7,274 bases of DNA. Origin: Porphyromonadaceae bacterium. GTDB lineage: Bacteria > Bacteroidota > Bacteroidia > Bacteroidales > Tannerellaceae. Shown one piece after another: positions 1 through 6,381 of this stretch; the first letter of the stretch is position 1, and every line of letters begins with the position of its first letter. The DNA is taken from positions 1 to 7,274 of the forward strand of contig DOZP01000012.1 of the NCBI GenBank assembly GCA_003517945.1, in the 5' to 3' direction. The translations under genes and the position numbers were made by a program. Below the pieces are notes generated by a model. That model was not told where the DNA came from. It ran no database searches and worked only from the letters and a program-made list of their open reading frames with translations.

Positions 1-138
1 AGTGAATTTTTTACGATAGTTCAGTATGATCCGGAAAATAATCGGCATCATAAGGAAATACTGGCTGCGCATGACGAGTTGGCGAACTGGACAGCAGAAG
101 ATAATCCGGTCGTTATTATTTTTAATATAGACATGTAA
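1..138 (+). CDS. C-terminal end of an unrecognised protein (5' end outside window)
   Basis: Frame 1 is open from the first base to a TAA at 136-138, giving the last 45 residues of a protein that begins outside the window. The visible part is hydrophilic and acidic, ending in a short hydrophobic strand-like stretch (PVVIIFNIDM). There is no transmembrane segment, metal motif or repeat, and I do not recognise the family. It converges on hisS, with 30 bp between the two stop codons, so it is not in the hisS operon. That this is a real gene end rests on the open frame up to the window edge, the sensible composition, and the stop lying just before a hairpin placed between two convergent stops. No function is proposed. 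Confidence 0.6.
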   Translation, partial: SEFFTIVQYDPENNRHHKEILAAHDELANWTAEDNPVVIIFNIDM

Positions 139-140
139 CT

Positions 141-165
141 ATGCACAAAAAGAAAGTATGTGCAT
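141..165. terminator. Stem-loop between convergent stop codons, possible bidirectional terminator
   Basis: ATGCACA at 141-147 pairs perfectly with TGTGCAT at 159-165 around an 11-nt A-rich loop. The hairpin starts 2 bp after the TAA of the plus-strand gene and ends 3 bp before the hisS stop (169-171). No run of U follows the stem on either strand, so it is not a classical intrinsic terminator. Its position between the two gene ends is the main argument for a role in 3'-end formation. Confidence 0.35.
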
Positions 166-168
166 GGC

Positions 169-1536
169 TTACAGGTGCGGGAACAGTTCGATCAATTCTT
201 CTGCCGTTACTAATTGTTGTTCTCCGGAAGACATGTTTTTCAGGTTGATTTTATTTTCTTTGATTTCGGTTTCTCCCGCAAGTGCGACGAAGGGTATTTT
301 CTTTGCGTCCGCATATCCCATTTGCTTTTTCATTTTTGCGGATTCCGGATAGATTTCGGTACGGATACCGGCCATACGTATCTGTGAAATGATGGGCAAC
401 AGGTAGGATACTTCTTTTTCTCCGAAGTTTACAAACATGACCTGCGTGGTTTTCAGCGAATCCGAAGGATACAGGTTCAGTTGATTCAGCACGTCGTATA
501 TCCGGTCGGCGCCAAAGGATATACCGACTCCGGATACGCCGTCCATACCGAAGACGCCCGTCAGGTTATCGTATCGTCCGCCGCCTGTTATGCTGCCTAT
601 TTCCACGTCCAGCGCTTTTACTTCGAAAATAGTCCCGGTGTAATAGTTCAGGCCGCGTGCGAGCGTAAGGTCGGTTTCGACTTCCGAGGTTAAGGATAGT
701 TTTTCAATATGGCCGAGTATGTATTCTGTTTCTTCGATTCCCCTGATGCCTGTTTCCGAACGTTGCAACGCATTTTTAAGAACCGCAAGTTTTTCACGGT
801 TGCCGCCTTTCATTACGATAATAGGCTGCAACTGTGCGATCGCCTGTTCGGAGATGCCTTTGTTGCGTAATTCTGCATTGACGTTGTCCAGGCCGATTTT
901 GTCAAGTTTGTCGATGGCAACCGTGATGTCAACAATCTTGTCGGATTCGCCTATTATTTCCGCGATACCCGACAGGATTTTCCGGTTGTTCATTTTGATG
1001 CATACGCGTATCCCGAAACGGCGGAATACTTCGTCCATGATCAGGATAAACTCTACTTCGTTTAGCAGCGAGTCGGAGCCTACCACGTCTCCGTCGCACT
1101 GGTAAAATTCGCGGTATCGGCCTTTCTGCGGACGGTCGGCCCTCCATACGGGTTGAATCTGGTATCGTTTGAACGGAAAGGATATCTCATTGCGGTGTTG
1201 TACGACAAATCGGGCAAAAGGAACCGTCAGGTCATAACGGAGGCCTTTTTCGCAGGCTTTGCCTGCAAATTTTGCCGGATTTCTTTCCAGCAGTTCGGCG
1301 TCTGTAATATTGGTAAGGCAGTCGCCGGAATTTAGTATTTTAAAGAGCAATTTGTCACCTTCTTCTCCATATTTACCCATCAGCGTAGACAGGTTTTCCA
1401 TCGCCGGCGTTTCTATCGGTTGAAATCCGTAAAGATTATAAACTTCGCGTATCGTATCAAAGATATAGTTGCGTTTCGCCATTTCGACGGACGAAAAATC
1501 TCTTGTTCCTTTTGGAATGGAAGGTTTCTGTGCCAT
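169..1536 (-). CDS. hisS: Histidyl-tRNA synthetase
   Basis: Cytoplasmic class II aminoacyl-tRNA synthetase (455 aa) that activates histidine with ATP and charges tRNA-His; it acts as a dimer in characterised relatives. The N-terminal catalytic core shows [11 protein letters not shown] (residues 100-110), the motif 2 region (122-153) with [14 protein letters not shown], the histidine-binding signature ARGLNYYTG (293-301, probable catalytic Arg294), GGGRYDNL (318-325) and the motif 3 region [11 protein letters not shown] (336-346). Residues from about 365 to the end form the anticodon-binding domain. It is about 30 residues longer than the E. coli enzyme, as I would expect for Bacteroidetes. 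The ATG at 1534-1536 opens directly into the usual N-terminal PKGTRDF. The leader is A-rich with no Shine-Dalgarno. It is last in the minus-strand block, 84 bp after the peptidase gene with a terminator hairpin between them, and no clear promoter of its own was found. Confidence 0.97.
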   Translation of the reverse strand: MAQKPSIPKGTRDFSSVEMAKRNYIFDTIREVYNLYGFQPIETPAMENLSTLMGKYGEEGDKLLFKILNSGDCLTNITDAELLERNPAKFAGKACEKGLRYDLTVPFARFVVQHRNEISFPFKRYQIQPVWRADRPQKGRYREFYQCDGDVVGSDSLLNEVEFILIMDEVFRRFGIRVCIKMNNRKILSGIAEIIGESDKIVDITVAIDKLDKIGLDNVNAELRNKGISEQAIAQLQPIIVMKGGNREKLAVLKNALQRSETGIRGIEETEYILGHIEKLSLTSEVETDLTLARGLNYYTGTIFEVKALDVEIGSITGGGRYDNLTGVFGMDGVSGVGISFGADRIYDVLNQLNLYPSDSLKTTQVMFVNFGEKEVSYLLPIISQIRMAGIRTEIYPESAKMKKQMGYADAKKIPFVALAGETEIKENKINLKNMSSGEQQLVTAEELIELFPHL

Positions 1537-1558
1537 TTAAGTGTATTTCTTATTATTT

Positions 1559-1584
1559 AAAAAAGCACCCGCTGAAACGGGTGC
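1559..1584 (-). terminator. Intrinsic terminator hairpin between the metallopeptidase gene and hisS
   Basis: Read on the minus strand, GCACCCG, a 6-nt loop (TTTCAG) and CGGGTGC form a perfect 7-bp GC-rich stem (1565-1584), followed at once by six T (1564-1559). This is a textbook rho-independent terminator shape for transcripts leaving the metallopeptidase gene, about 36 bp past its stop. It lies only 22 bp before the hisS ATG, so it could also act as a leader hairpin or attenuator for hisS. On the plus strand a T6 run begins 7 nt after the stem, but there is no nearby plus-strand gene to terminate. Confidence 0.75.
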
Positions 1585-1620
1585 CGGTAGGTTTTTTATT
1601 ATCTTTTAGTGATTTGCGGA

Positions 1621-2292
1621 TCATCGCCTGCGTAAAAAGATGGCGACATAATATAATAATGCGGCTAATGAACCGAGCGCCGCAACCACGTAGGTGTATG
1701 CTGCGGAACGGAGAGCGCCTGCGGCCATTCCGTAAGTCTGGTTATTCGTTATGCCTGCGTTGCTTAACCATGCGACGGCGCGTTTACTGGCATCAATCTC
1801 AACGGGTAACGTGATAAAACTGAATAATGTTGTCAATGAAAAGAGTAGGATCCCCACTAATAGAAGTTGGGGAAATACATTCAGCAATAACATGCCTCCC
1901 AACAGTACCCATTGGACGATGTTGGATGAAAAACTGACCACCGGAACAAGCGCCGAGCGCATTTTAAGAGGCGCATAAGCGGTAGCGTGCTGTATTGCAT
2001 GGCCGCATTCGTGGGCCGCAACCGCTGCCGCTGCCACGTTATACTGGTTATATACGGCTTCGCTGAGGTTGACGGTTTTGGTAGCCGGGTTGAAATGGTC
2101 GGTAAGATGTCCCGCAACAGATGTTACCTGCACATCGTATATACCGTTATCGCGCAACATTTTTTCCGCAACATCTTTCCCGCTTATATTGAGCGGCGTT
2201 TGCGAATATTTTTTAAATTTGTTCTGCAGGTTGGCGGAAACAAGCCAACTTAACAAGGCAATCCCGCCGAATATGATCCAATACAATGACAT
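1621..2292 (-). CDS. Membrane zinc metallopeptidase, YugP type
   Basis: A 223-aa integral membrane protein matching the YugP-like neutral zinc metallopeptidase family (Zn_peptidase_2). A hydrophobic N-terminal segment (about residues 3-20) is followed by a soluble stretch with the zinc motif AAHECGHAIQHA; H94-E95-x-x-H98 is the HExxH site. Membrane segments follow at roughly 117-136 and 141-162, then LPVEIDASKRA (162-172), whose Glu166 is the likely third zinc ligand, and a last hydrophobic region (about 196-220) ending in a positively charged RRR tail. Substrates of the family are largely unknown. The ATG at 2290-2292 is preceded by GGAAG (2296-2300), which sits only 3 nt from the start. The gene lies 56 bp after purA with no convincing terminator between them, so cotranscription is likely; a strong hairpin follows it. 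Family assignment is firm, physiological role unknown. Confidence 0.9.
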   Translation of the reverse strand: MSLYWIIFGGIALLSWLVSANLQNKFKKYSQTPLNISGKDVAEKMLRDNGIYDVQVTSVAGHLTDHFNPATKTVNLSEAVYNQYNVAAAAVAAHECGHAIQHATAYAPLKMRSALVPVVSFSSNIVQWVLLGGMLLLNVFPQLLLVGILLFSLTTLFSFITLPVEIDASKRAVAWLSNAGITNNQTYGMAAGALRSAAYTYVVAALGSLAALLYYVAIFLRRR

Positions 2293-2348
2293 AATCTTCC
2301 GTTTTTTAATTAATACTTATCAAACGCAGGAACAAAAAGCCTGCCAAA

Positions 2349-3623
2349 TTAGTTTTCTTCCCTGATGATGGTCTGTGCACGATCAGGGCCTACGGATACG
2401 ATGACGATGGGCACGCCTAATTCTTCTTCCAGAAATGACAGGTATGCGTTGAATTCTTCAGGAAATTCATTTTCGCTTTTCATTTTTGTCATGTCCGTAT
2501 TCCAACCGTCAATTTCCGTATAGACAGGTTCAACTTCTGTTTCTGCAACCTCAAACGGAAATTTTGTCACCTCTTCGCCGTTGATCCGGTAAGCGACGCA
2601 CGCTTTGATTTGATCAAAGGAGTCCAATACATCGCTTTTCATCATGATCAGTTTGGTTACGCCGTTGATCATAATGGCATAGCGCAACGCAACCAGGTCT
2701 ATCCAGCCGCAACGGCGTTTCCTGCCTGTTACGGAACCGTATTCACGACCGCGTTCGCAGATTTTTTCGCCGGTCTCGCCGGTTAGTTCCGTCGGGAAGG
2801 GGCCGCCGCCCACACGTGTACAGTAAGCTTTGAAAATACCGTAAACATCTCCTATCGTACGCGGAGCGATACCAAGCCCGGAACAGCATCCGGCACAGAT
2901 CGTACTGGACGACGTAACATAGGGATAAGAGCCGAAATCAATATCCAGCATGGTTCCCTGCGCGCCTTCTGCCAGAACGGATTTGCCGTCGTGCAGAAAT
3001 TCGTTGATGACATGTTCGCTGTCAATCAGTTTGAATTTTTTCAGGTATTCGAGCGCCTTGAACCACTCTCTTTCAAGTTCGGCGATATTATAGCCGTAAT
3101 TCATGGCGCGAAGCATATTCTCATGACGCAGTTTGGCGGCAGCATATTTTTTATCGAAATCATGGAGCAGGTCGCCTACGCGCAGTCCGTTCCTGCTTAT
3201 CTTATCCGTATAAGCGGGTCCTATCCCTTTTCCGGTAGTGCCGATTTTGCCGGTGCCTTTTGCCGACTCGTTGGCTGCATCAAGTATGCGGTGTGTCGGA
3301 AGAATGAGATGTGCTTTTTTAGAAATATAAAGCTGATCCATGATATCATGCCCGTGTGTAGCTAAATTTACGGCTTCTTCTTTGAACAGGATCGGATCGA
3401 GAACGACCCCGTTGCCTATTACATTTATTTTTCCACCCTGGAATATGCCGGAGGGTATGGAACGTAATATGTATTTTTTTCCGTCAAACTCAAGTGTGTG
3501 CCCGGCGTTGGGGCCTCCCTGAAAACGTGTTACCACATCGTATTTGGGGGTAAGTACATCGACAACCTTACCTTTACCTTCATCTCCCCATTGTAATCCT
3601 AATAAAACGTCTACTTTCTTCAT
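2349..3623 (-). CDS. purA: Adenylosuccinate synthetase
   Basis: Cytoplasmic enzyme of AMP synthesis that joins IMP and aspartate, using GTP, to form adenylosuccinate, the first step from IMP to AMP. The full-length protein (424 aa) shows the N-terminal QWGDEGKGK loop (residues 11-19, catalytic Asp14), GGPNAGHT (36-43, catalytic His42), TTGKGIGPAY (129-138), AEGAQGTMLDIDFGSYP (218-234), RVGGGPFPTEL (270-280), GRKRRCGW (300-307) and the guanine-binding MKSDVLD (328-334). The spacing matches the E. coli enzyme, so nothing is missing. The ATG at 3621-3623 starts at the conserved N-terminus; the leader is A-rich without a Shine-Dalgarno. It follows the Fur-family gene by only 22 bp with no promoter visible in the gap, which suggests cotranscription. 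A weak 5-bp hairpin lies just after the stop but has no U-run. Identification is secure. Confidence 0.98.
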   Translation of the reverse strand: MKKVDVLLGLQWGDEGKGKVVDVLTPKYDVVTRFQGGPNAGHTLEFDGKKYILRSIPSGIFQGGKINVIGNGVVLDPILFKEEAVNLATHGHDIMDQLYISKKAHLILPTHRILDAANESAKGTGKIGTTGKGIGPAYTDKISRNGLRVGDLLHDFDKKYAAAKLRHENMLRAMNYGYNIAELEREWFKALEYLKKFKLIDSEHVINEFLHDGKSVLAEGAQGTMLDIDFGSYPYVTSSSTICAGCCSGLGIAPRTIGDVYGIFKAYCTRVGGGPFPTELTGETGEKICERGREYGSVTGRKRRCGWIDLVALRYAIMINGVTKLIMMKSDVLDSFDQIKACVAYRINGEEVTKFPFEVAETEVEPVYTEIDGWNTDMTKMKSENEFPEEFNAYLSFLEEELGVPIVIVSVGPDRAQTIIREEN

Positions 3624-3645
3624 GTGTTGTATGTTTGTTTTTTTA

Positions 3646-4125
3646 TTATTCTTTGGTTTTCATTATATTATGCATTTGCTTGTATTTGCATTTAGAGCAA
3701 ATGCCATAAAAATACAGCGTATAATATTCCGAAGCAAATTTCGATATTTTATAACCTGAAAAATGGTTGTTTATTTTGTCGTTTTTAATTTCACTGACAA
3801 CGTTGCATGATGTACATATCGTATAATGATGTTGTTCGGCTATGCATTTTAGTTCATATTGTATAATTGTAGATGAGAATTGGTGGCGTACAACAATTTT
3901 GGCATCGAGTAATAATACGATTGTGTTGTAAATGGATGCGCGGCTCACGTGAAAATGATCATCTTCCAATTGCTTCCATATTGTATCCGGCGTAAAAAGA
4001 TTGTTTGTTTGGCATATCTTTGCAAAGATCGCATCCCGTTCCGTCGTTTGCCTGAGCTTCTTGCTTTTCAGGTATTCGGAGAACGATTTCCGCAAAATAT
4101 CATCGTTATTGTATGTATAGTTCAT
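3646..4125 (-). CDS. Fur-family transcriptional regulator with atypical regulatory metal site
   Basis: A 159-aa ferric-uptake-regulator family protein. The N-terminal winged helix contains LRQTTERDAIF (residues 24-34) and the recognition-helix region HVSRASIYNTIVLLLDAKIV (59-78). The C-terminal dimerisation domain has two CxxC pairs, C104/C107 and C143/C146, the structural zinc site of Fur, PerR and Zur proteins. The usual regulatory ligands look changed when aligned by eye: the segment before the first CxxC is QHHYTIC, with Tyr where Fur/PerR have the second His of their HxH; the HH pair before the second CxxC reads YY (134-135); the family's conserved His near residue 43 is not His. The class (iron, peroxide or zinc) therefore cannot be assigned. 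The gene is AT-rich (about 35% GC by hand tally). It lies 22 bp before purA, with a -7 match upstream. Its targets are unknown. Confidence 0.9.
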   Translation of the reverse strand: MNYTYNNDDILRKSFSEYLKSKKLRQTTERDAIFAKICQTNNLFTPDTIWKQLEDDHFHVSRASIYNTIVLLLDAKIVVRHQFSSTIIQYELKCIAEQHHYTICTSCNVVSEIKNDKINNHFSGYKISKFASEYYTLYFYGICSKCKYKQMHNIMKTKE

Positions 4126-4154
4126 TTTATATTAGAATCCCGTTTAACAATGAA

Positions 4155-4162
4155 CAAAGATA
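4155..4162 (-). promoter_or_regulatory. Candidate Bacteroidetes -7 element for the Fur-family gene
   Basis: The minus strand reads TATCTTTG, an exact match to the Bacteroidetes -7 consensus TAnnTTTG, about 30 bp before the ATG of the Fur-family gene and within the 55-bp gap after the upstream peptidase gene. No TTTG at the usual -33 distance was found; that region is an A/T tract (4166-4179). It would drive fur-purA independently of the upstream gene. Confidence 0.45.
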
Positions 4163-4180
4163 TGATTTTTTTTTAAAAAC

Positions 4181-6241
4181 TTAATTGTATGTCGGCAAAA
4201 AAGAATATTTTTTACTGTAGCGAAGCATTTGCGCTGCATATCCTTCCGTATAGTCAAGGAATATATCCGTGACTTCTCCGTTTTCATTTTTTATTTCTTT
4301 CATGACCGGATTAATGAAGCCCTTATATGGTGCGAGATGCAGGCTTTCATATCTTTTGAGTATTTCGTTGTGCAGCGTGTGGTCTACTTTGATTCCGTAC
4401 GCTTCGACAAGCCGGCGGCATGCGTCAAAATCTCCTTCGCTTTTTATCCGTTGCACTTCGGCTAAGAGGGCTCCGAATAGTGACCGCAATTTATCATAGT
4501 CATTGATCACGACGTATGTTTTTTCATTCCGTTTTTCGAAGGAAACAACGTTGTCGCTTTTGCCTTTTTCATAGACCCACCGGGCGATCAGTTGGCGGTT
4601 TCTCATGTGGGCTTCTTCAATGTCTTTTCCCGGCCGTATCCGCACCAGTTGGGTCATCAGGCCGTTCATCATGTATTTATAATATTCCGCTTTGTATGCG
4701 TCCGGATGGTCTAATAATCCGAGTTCGATCAGCTTTTTGTCGGCCAGGTAATACAAAGCAAAAAGGTCTGCCCTCGCTTCTTCGAGGGTGGAGCTGTAAG
4801 CGCCAAGTCCGTCGGGATCTACTCCGGGCAGTATGATACCGGAGCCATGTCCGAGGCATTCGTGCAGGTCGGTATGCAGGTTGTCGGTTGCGAATCCGTA
4901 TTTTTTCATTGATTCGCGTTCCGTTTCGCTCCATGCAAACTCTTCACTGAAGCCGCTTCCCTGAGATGCCTTGTCGTATGCTTCCGTAATATTTTCAATC
5001 GTGACGGATTTGGAGCCGTATTGTTCCCTGATCCAATTTGAATTAGGCAGATTGATGCCGATAGGAGTGGCCGGATAGCAGTCTCCTCCGAGCATGGTTA
5101 CGGTGATCACTTTGGCTGTAACTCCTTTCACTTCCTTCTTTTTGAAGCGCGGATCCGTGGGTGAATGATCTTCAAACCATTGGGCGTTGTCGCTTATTAC
5201 TTTCGTTCGTTTGGTAGCTTCTTTGTTGATAAAGTTGACGGTAGCTTCCCAACTGGCTTTCATGCCGAGGGGATCGCCGTACGTTTCGGTAAATCCGTTT
5301 ATAAAATCAATTTCCGAATGGACATCTTCTACCCATAGTATGGCATAAGCATCGAATGTTTTCAGATCGCCCGTATTATAGTATTCGATCAGTTTTTCGA
5401 TGACGGCTTTCTGCGTATTGTTTTCGGCAAAAGACGCCGCTTGCTGAAGTTCCCGTACAATATTTTCGATGGCTTCGGTGTAAAGTCCTCCGACTTTCCA
5501 GACTTTTTCTTTCAGTTGTCCGTTTTCTTTTGAGAGGCGGCTGTTGAGTCCGTAAGAAACAGGCGTCTTATCGTTCGGATCTTTCATTTTTGCATAAAAC
5601 ATTTCCGCTTCTTTTTGGGTGACTCCTCCTTCGTAGTAATGATTTGCCGATGCCAGCAGAATGTCTTCATCGCCGCTCTGAACGGTTCGCTTAGGCATAA
5701 AAGCGGGGTCGAAAATGACAGGTGTTATTTCCGTAAGCCATTGTTCGACGGATTGTCCTTCACGCAAAGGGAGGTGTGAAGGAGCTGTCTTTGCGATGCA
5801 TCCGGCGAAAAATTCTTTCGTGAATCCCGGTTCGAATTTATCTTCCGCATAGTGATGGTGTATGCCGTTCGAGAACCATACGCGTTTCAGGTACGTTTCA
5901 AAGGCTTTGAACTGTTCGTCGTCCCGGTCTCCTTCGTATTCCTGATAGATCGTTTCGAGCGAGCGCCGTATGGCCAGATTGTAGCGGTTGTTCTGGTCGA
6001 ACAGGATATCGCGCCCCATCAGCGCCGCTTCCGAAAGGTGATATAACAATTGTTTCTGTTGTAGCGAGAGGGATTCGAATCCCGGGACGTCATAACGCAG
6101 TATTTCAATATCGGCAAAACGATCGACCGTATAATTTATTTTTTCTGTCGTTGTTTCATTGGTTTCGCCGGGAGGATTGTTCTTATTGGAACAAGCCGTT
6201 AAGATTGATATTGCCATGATTGATAAAATAAACTTTTTCAT
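4181..6241 (-). CDS. Dipeptidyl peptidase III (family M49), predicted lipoprotein
   Basis: Zinc exopeptidase that removes dipeptides from peptide N-termini. Starting at the ATG at 6239-6241 it has 686 residues. The N-terminus MKKFILSIMAISILTAC is a lipoprotein signal peptide with lipobox LTAC, placing lipidation at Cys17; no acidic surface-export signal follows, so a periplasm-facing anchor is likely. Family motifs appear in order: INGF with ETYGDP (about 314-324), IGINLPN (394-400), the zinc motif HECLGH (460-465), EEARAD (487-492, with Glu488 the likely third zinc ligand) and HMRNRQLI (545-552). The Cys inside HExxGH (Cys462) is known from the Bacteroides thetaiotaomicron enzyme, where it is thiol-reactive. 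An in-frame ATG 21 bp upstream (6262) would prepend MSIINLC; it falls near the predicted transcript start and spoils the signal peptide, so I rejected it. The leader has no Shine-Dalgarno. It is divergent from mnmA. Confidence 0.95.
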   Translation of the reverse strand: MKKFILSIMAISILTACSNKNNPPGETNETTTEKINYTVDRFADIEILRYDVPGFESLSLQQKQLLYHLSEAALMGRDILFDQNNRYNLAIRRSLETIYQEYEGDRDDEQFKAFETYLKRVWFSNGIHHHYAEDKFEPGFTKEFFAGCIAKTAPSHLPLREGQSVEQWLTEITPVIFDPAFMPKRTVQSGDEDILLASANHYYEGGVTQKEAEMFYAKMKDPNDKTPVSYGLNSRLSKENGQLKEKVWKVGGLYTEAIENIVRELQQAASFAENNTQKAVIEKLIEYYNTGDLKTFDAYAILWVEDVHSEIDFINGFTETYGDPLGMKASWEATVNFINKEATKRTKVISDNAQWFEDHSPTDPRFKKKEVKGVTAKVITVTMLGGDCYPATPIGINLPNSNWIREQYGSKSVTIENITEAYDKASQGSGFSEEFAWSETERESMKKYGFATDNLHTDLHECLGHGSGIILPGVDPDGLGAYSSTLEEARADLFALYYLADKKLIELGLLDHPDAYKAEYYKYMMNGLMTQLVRIRPGKDIEEAHMRNRQLIARWVYEKGKSDNVVSFEKRNEKTYVVINDYDKLRSLFGALLAEVQRIKSEGDFDACRRLVEAYGIKVDHTLHNEILKRYESLHLAPYKGFINPVMKEIKNENGEVTDIFLDYTEGYAAQMLRYSKKYSFLPTYN

Positions 6242-6267
6242 ACACAGATTTATGATAGACAAACGTA

Positions 6268-6298
6268 CAAAATTAATGAAAAATCCGGAATAACTAAA
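6268..6298 (-). promoter_or_regulatory. Candidate Bacteroidetes promoter for the dipeptidyl peptidase III gene
   Basis: The minus strand carries TAATTTTG (6275-6268), an exact TAnnTTTG -7 element, with TTTA (6298-6295) as an imperfect -33 element (consensus TTTG) 19 bp upstream. Transcription would start near 6262, giving a leader of about 20 nt before the ATG at 6241. This supports the chosen start. Confidence 0.55.
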
Positions 6299-6349
6299 AC
6301 CGGGTTCAGGTTTTTAATGCTTCATGGCTGACTTGCGGATTATTTTCCC

Positions 6350-6357
6350 TACTTTTG
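6350..6357 (+). promoter_or_regulatory. mnmA: Candidate Bacteroidetes -7 element for mnmA
   Basis: TACTTTTG is an exact TAnnTTTG match 24 bp before the mnmA ATG, predicting a leader of about 20 nt. The nearest TTG (6333-6335) is only 14 bp upstream, too close for a normal -33 element, so the upstream half is not supported. It sits back to back with the promoter of the divergent peptidase gene, about 75 bp away. Confidence 0.5.
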
Positions 6358-6370
6358 TGTTTATATTTTG

Positions 6371-6381
6371 AAGGGGAGAGG
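6371..6381 (+). promoter_or_regulatory. Purine-rich ribosome binding site of mnmA
   Basis: AAGGGGAGAGG lies directly before the ATG at 6382. It is the only long Shine-Dalgarno-like tract in the window, the other starts having A-rich or neutral leaders, and it fixes the mnmA start, since the next residues lead straight into the conserved SGGVDSS loop. Confidence 0.6.

Noticed and set aside
929..1147. Minus-strand ORF of 72 aa within hisS, Arg/Pro-rich
   Set aside because: It lies wholly within hisS in another frame, with biased composition and no motif: a shadow.
2326..2344. Inverted repeat GCAGG/CCTGC with a 9-nt loop just after the purA stop
   Set aside because: Only 5 bp of stem and no U-run follows on the minus strand; too weak to call a terminator.
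2619..2643. Apparent insertion (IMMKSDVLD) in purA compared with E. coli TKLDVLD
   Set aside because: The frame is intact and the guanine-binding Lys and Asp are retained; it looks like a normal lineage variant, not a frameshift or damage.
4146..4158. AACAATGAACAA, a short repeat in the Fur-type gene leader that could be an operator
   Set aside because: It is a direct 5-bp repeat, not a palindrome, and does not resemble the known Fur or PerR boxes.
4166..4179. T9A5 tract between the peptidase III stop and the Fur-type gene
   Set aside because: It could fold as a short A/T hairpin but has no GC stem; more likely AT-rich promoter DNA than a terminator.
4516..4836. Plus-strand ORF of 106 aa, Cys/Arg-rich, opposite the peptidase III gene
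   Set aside because: Antisense to a conserved part of the M49 protein (including part of the zinc-site region); composition is typical of a shadow frame.
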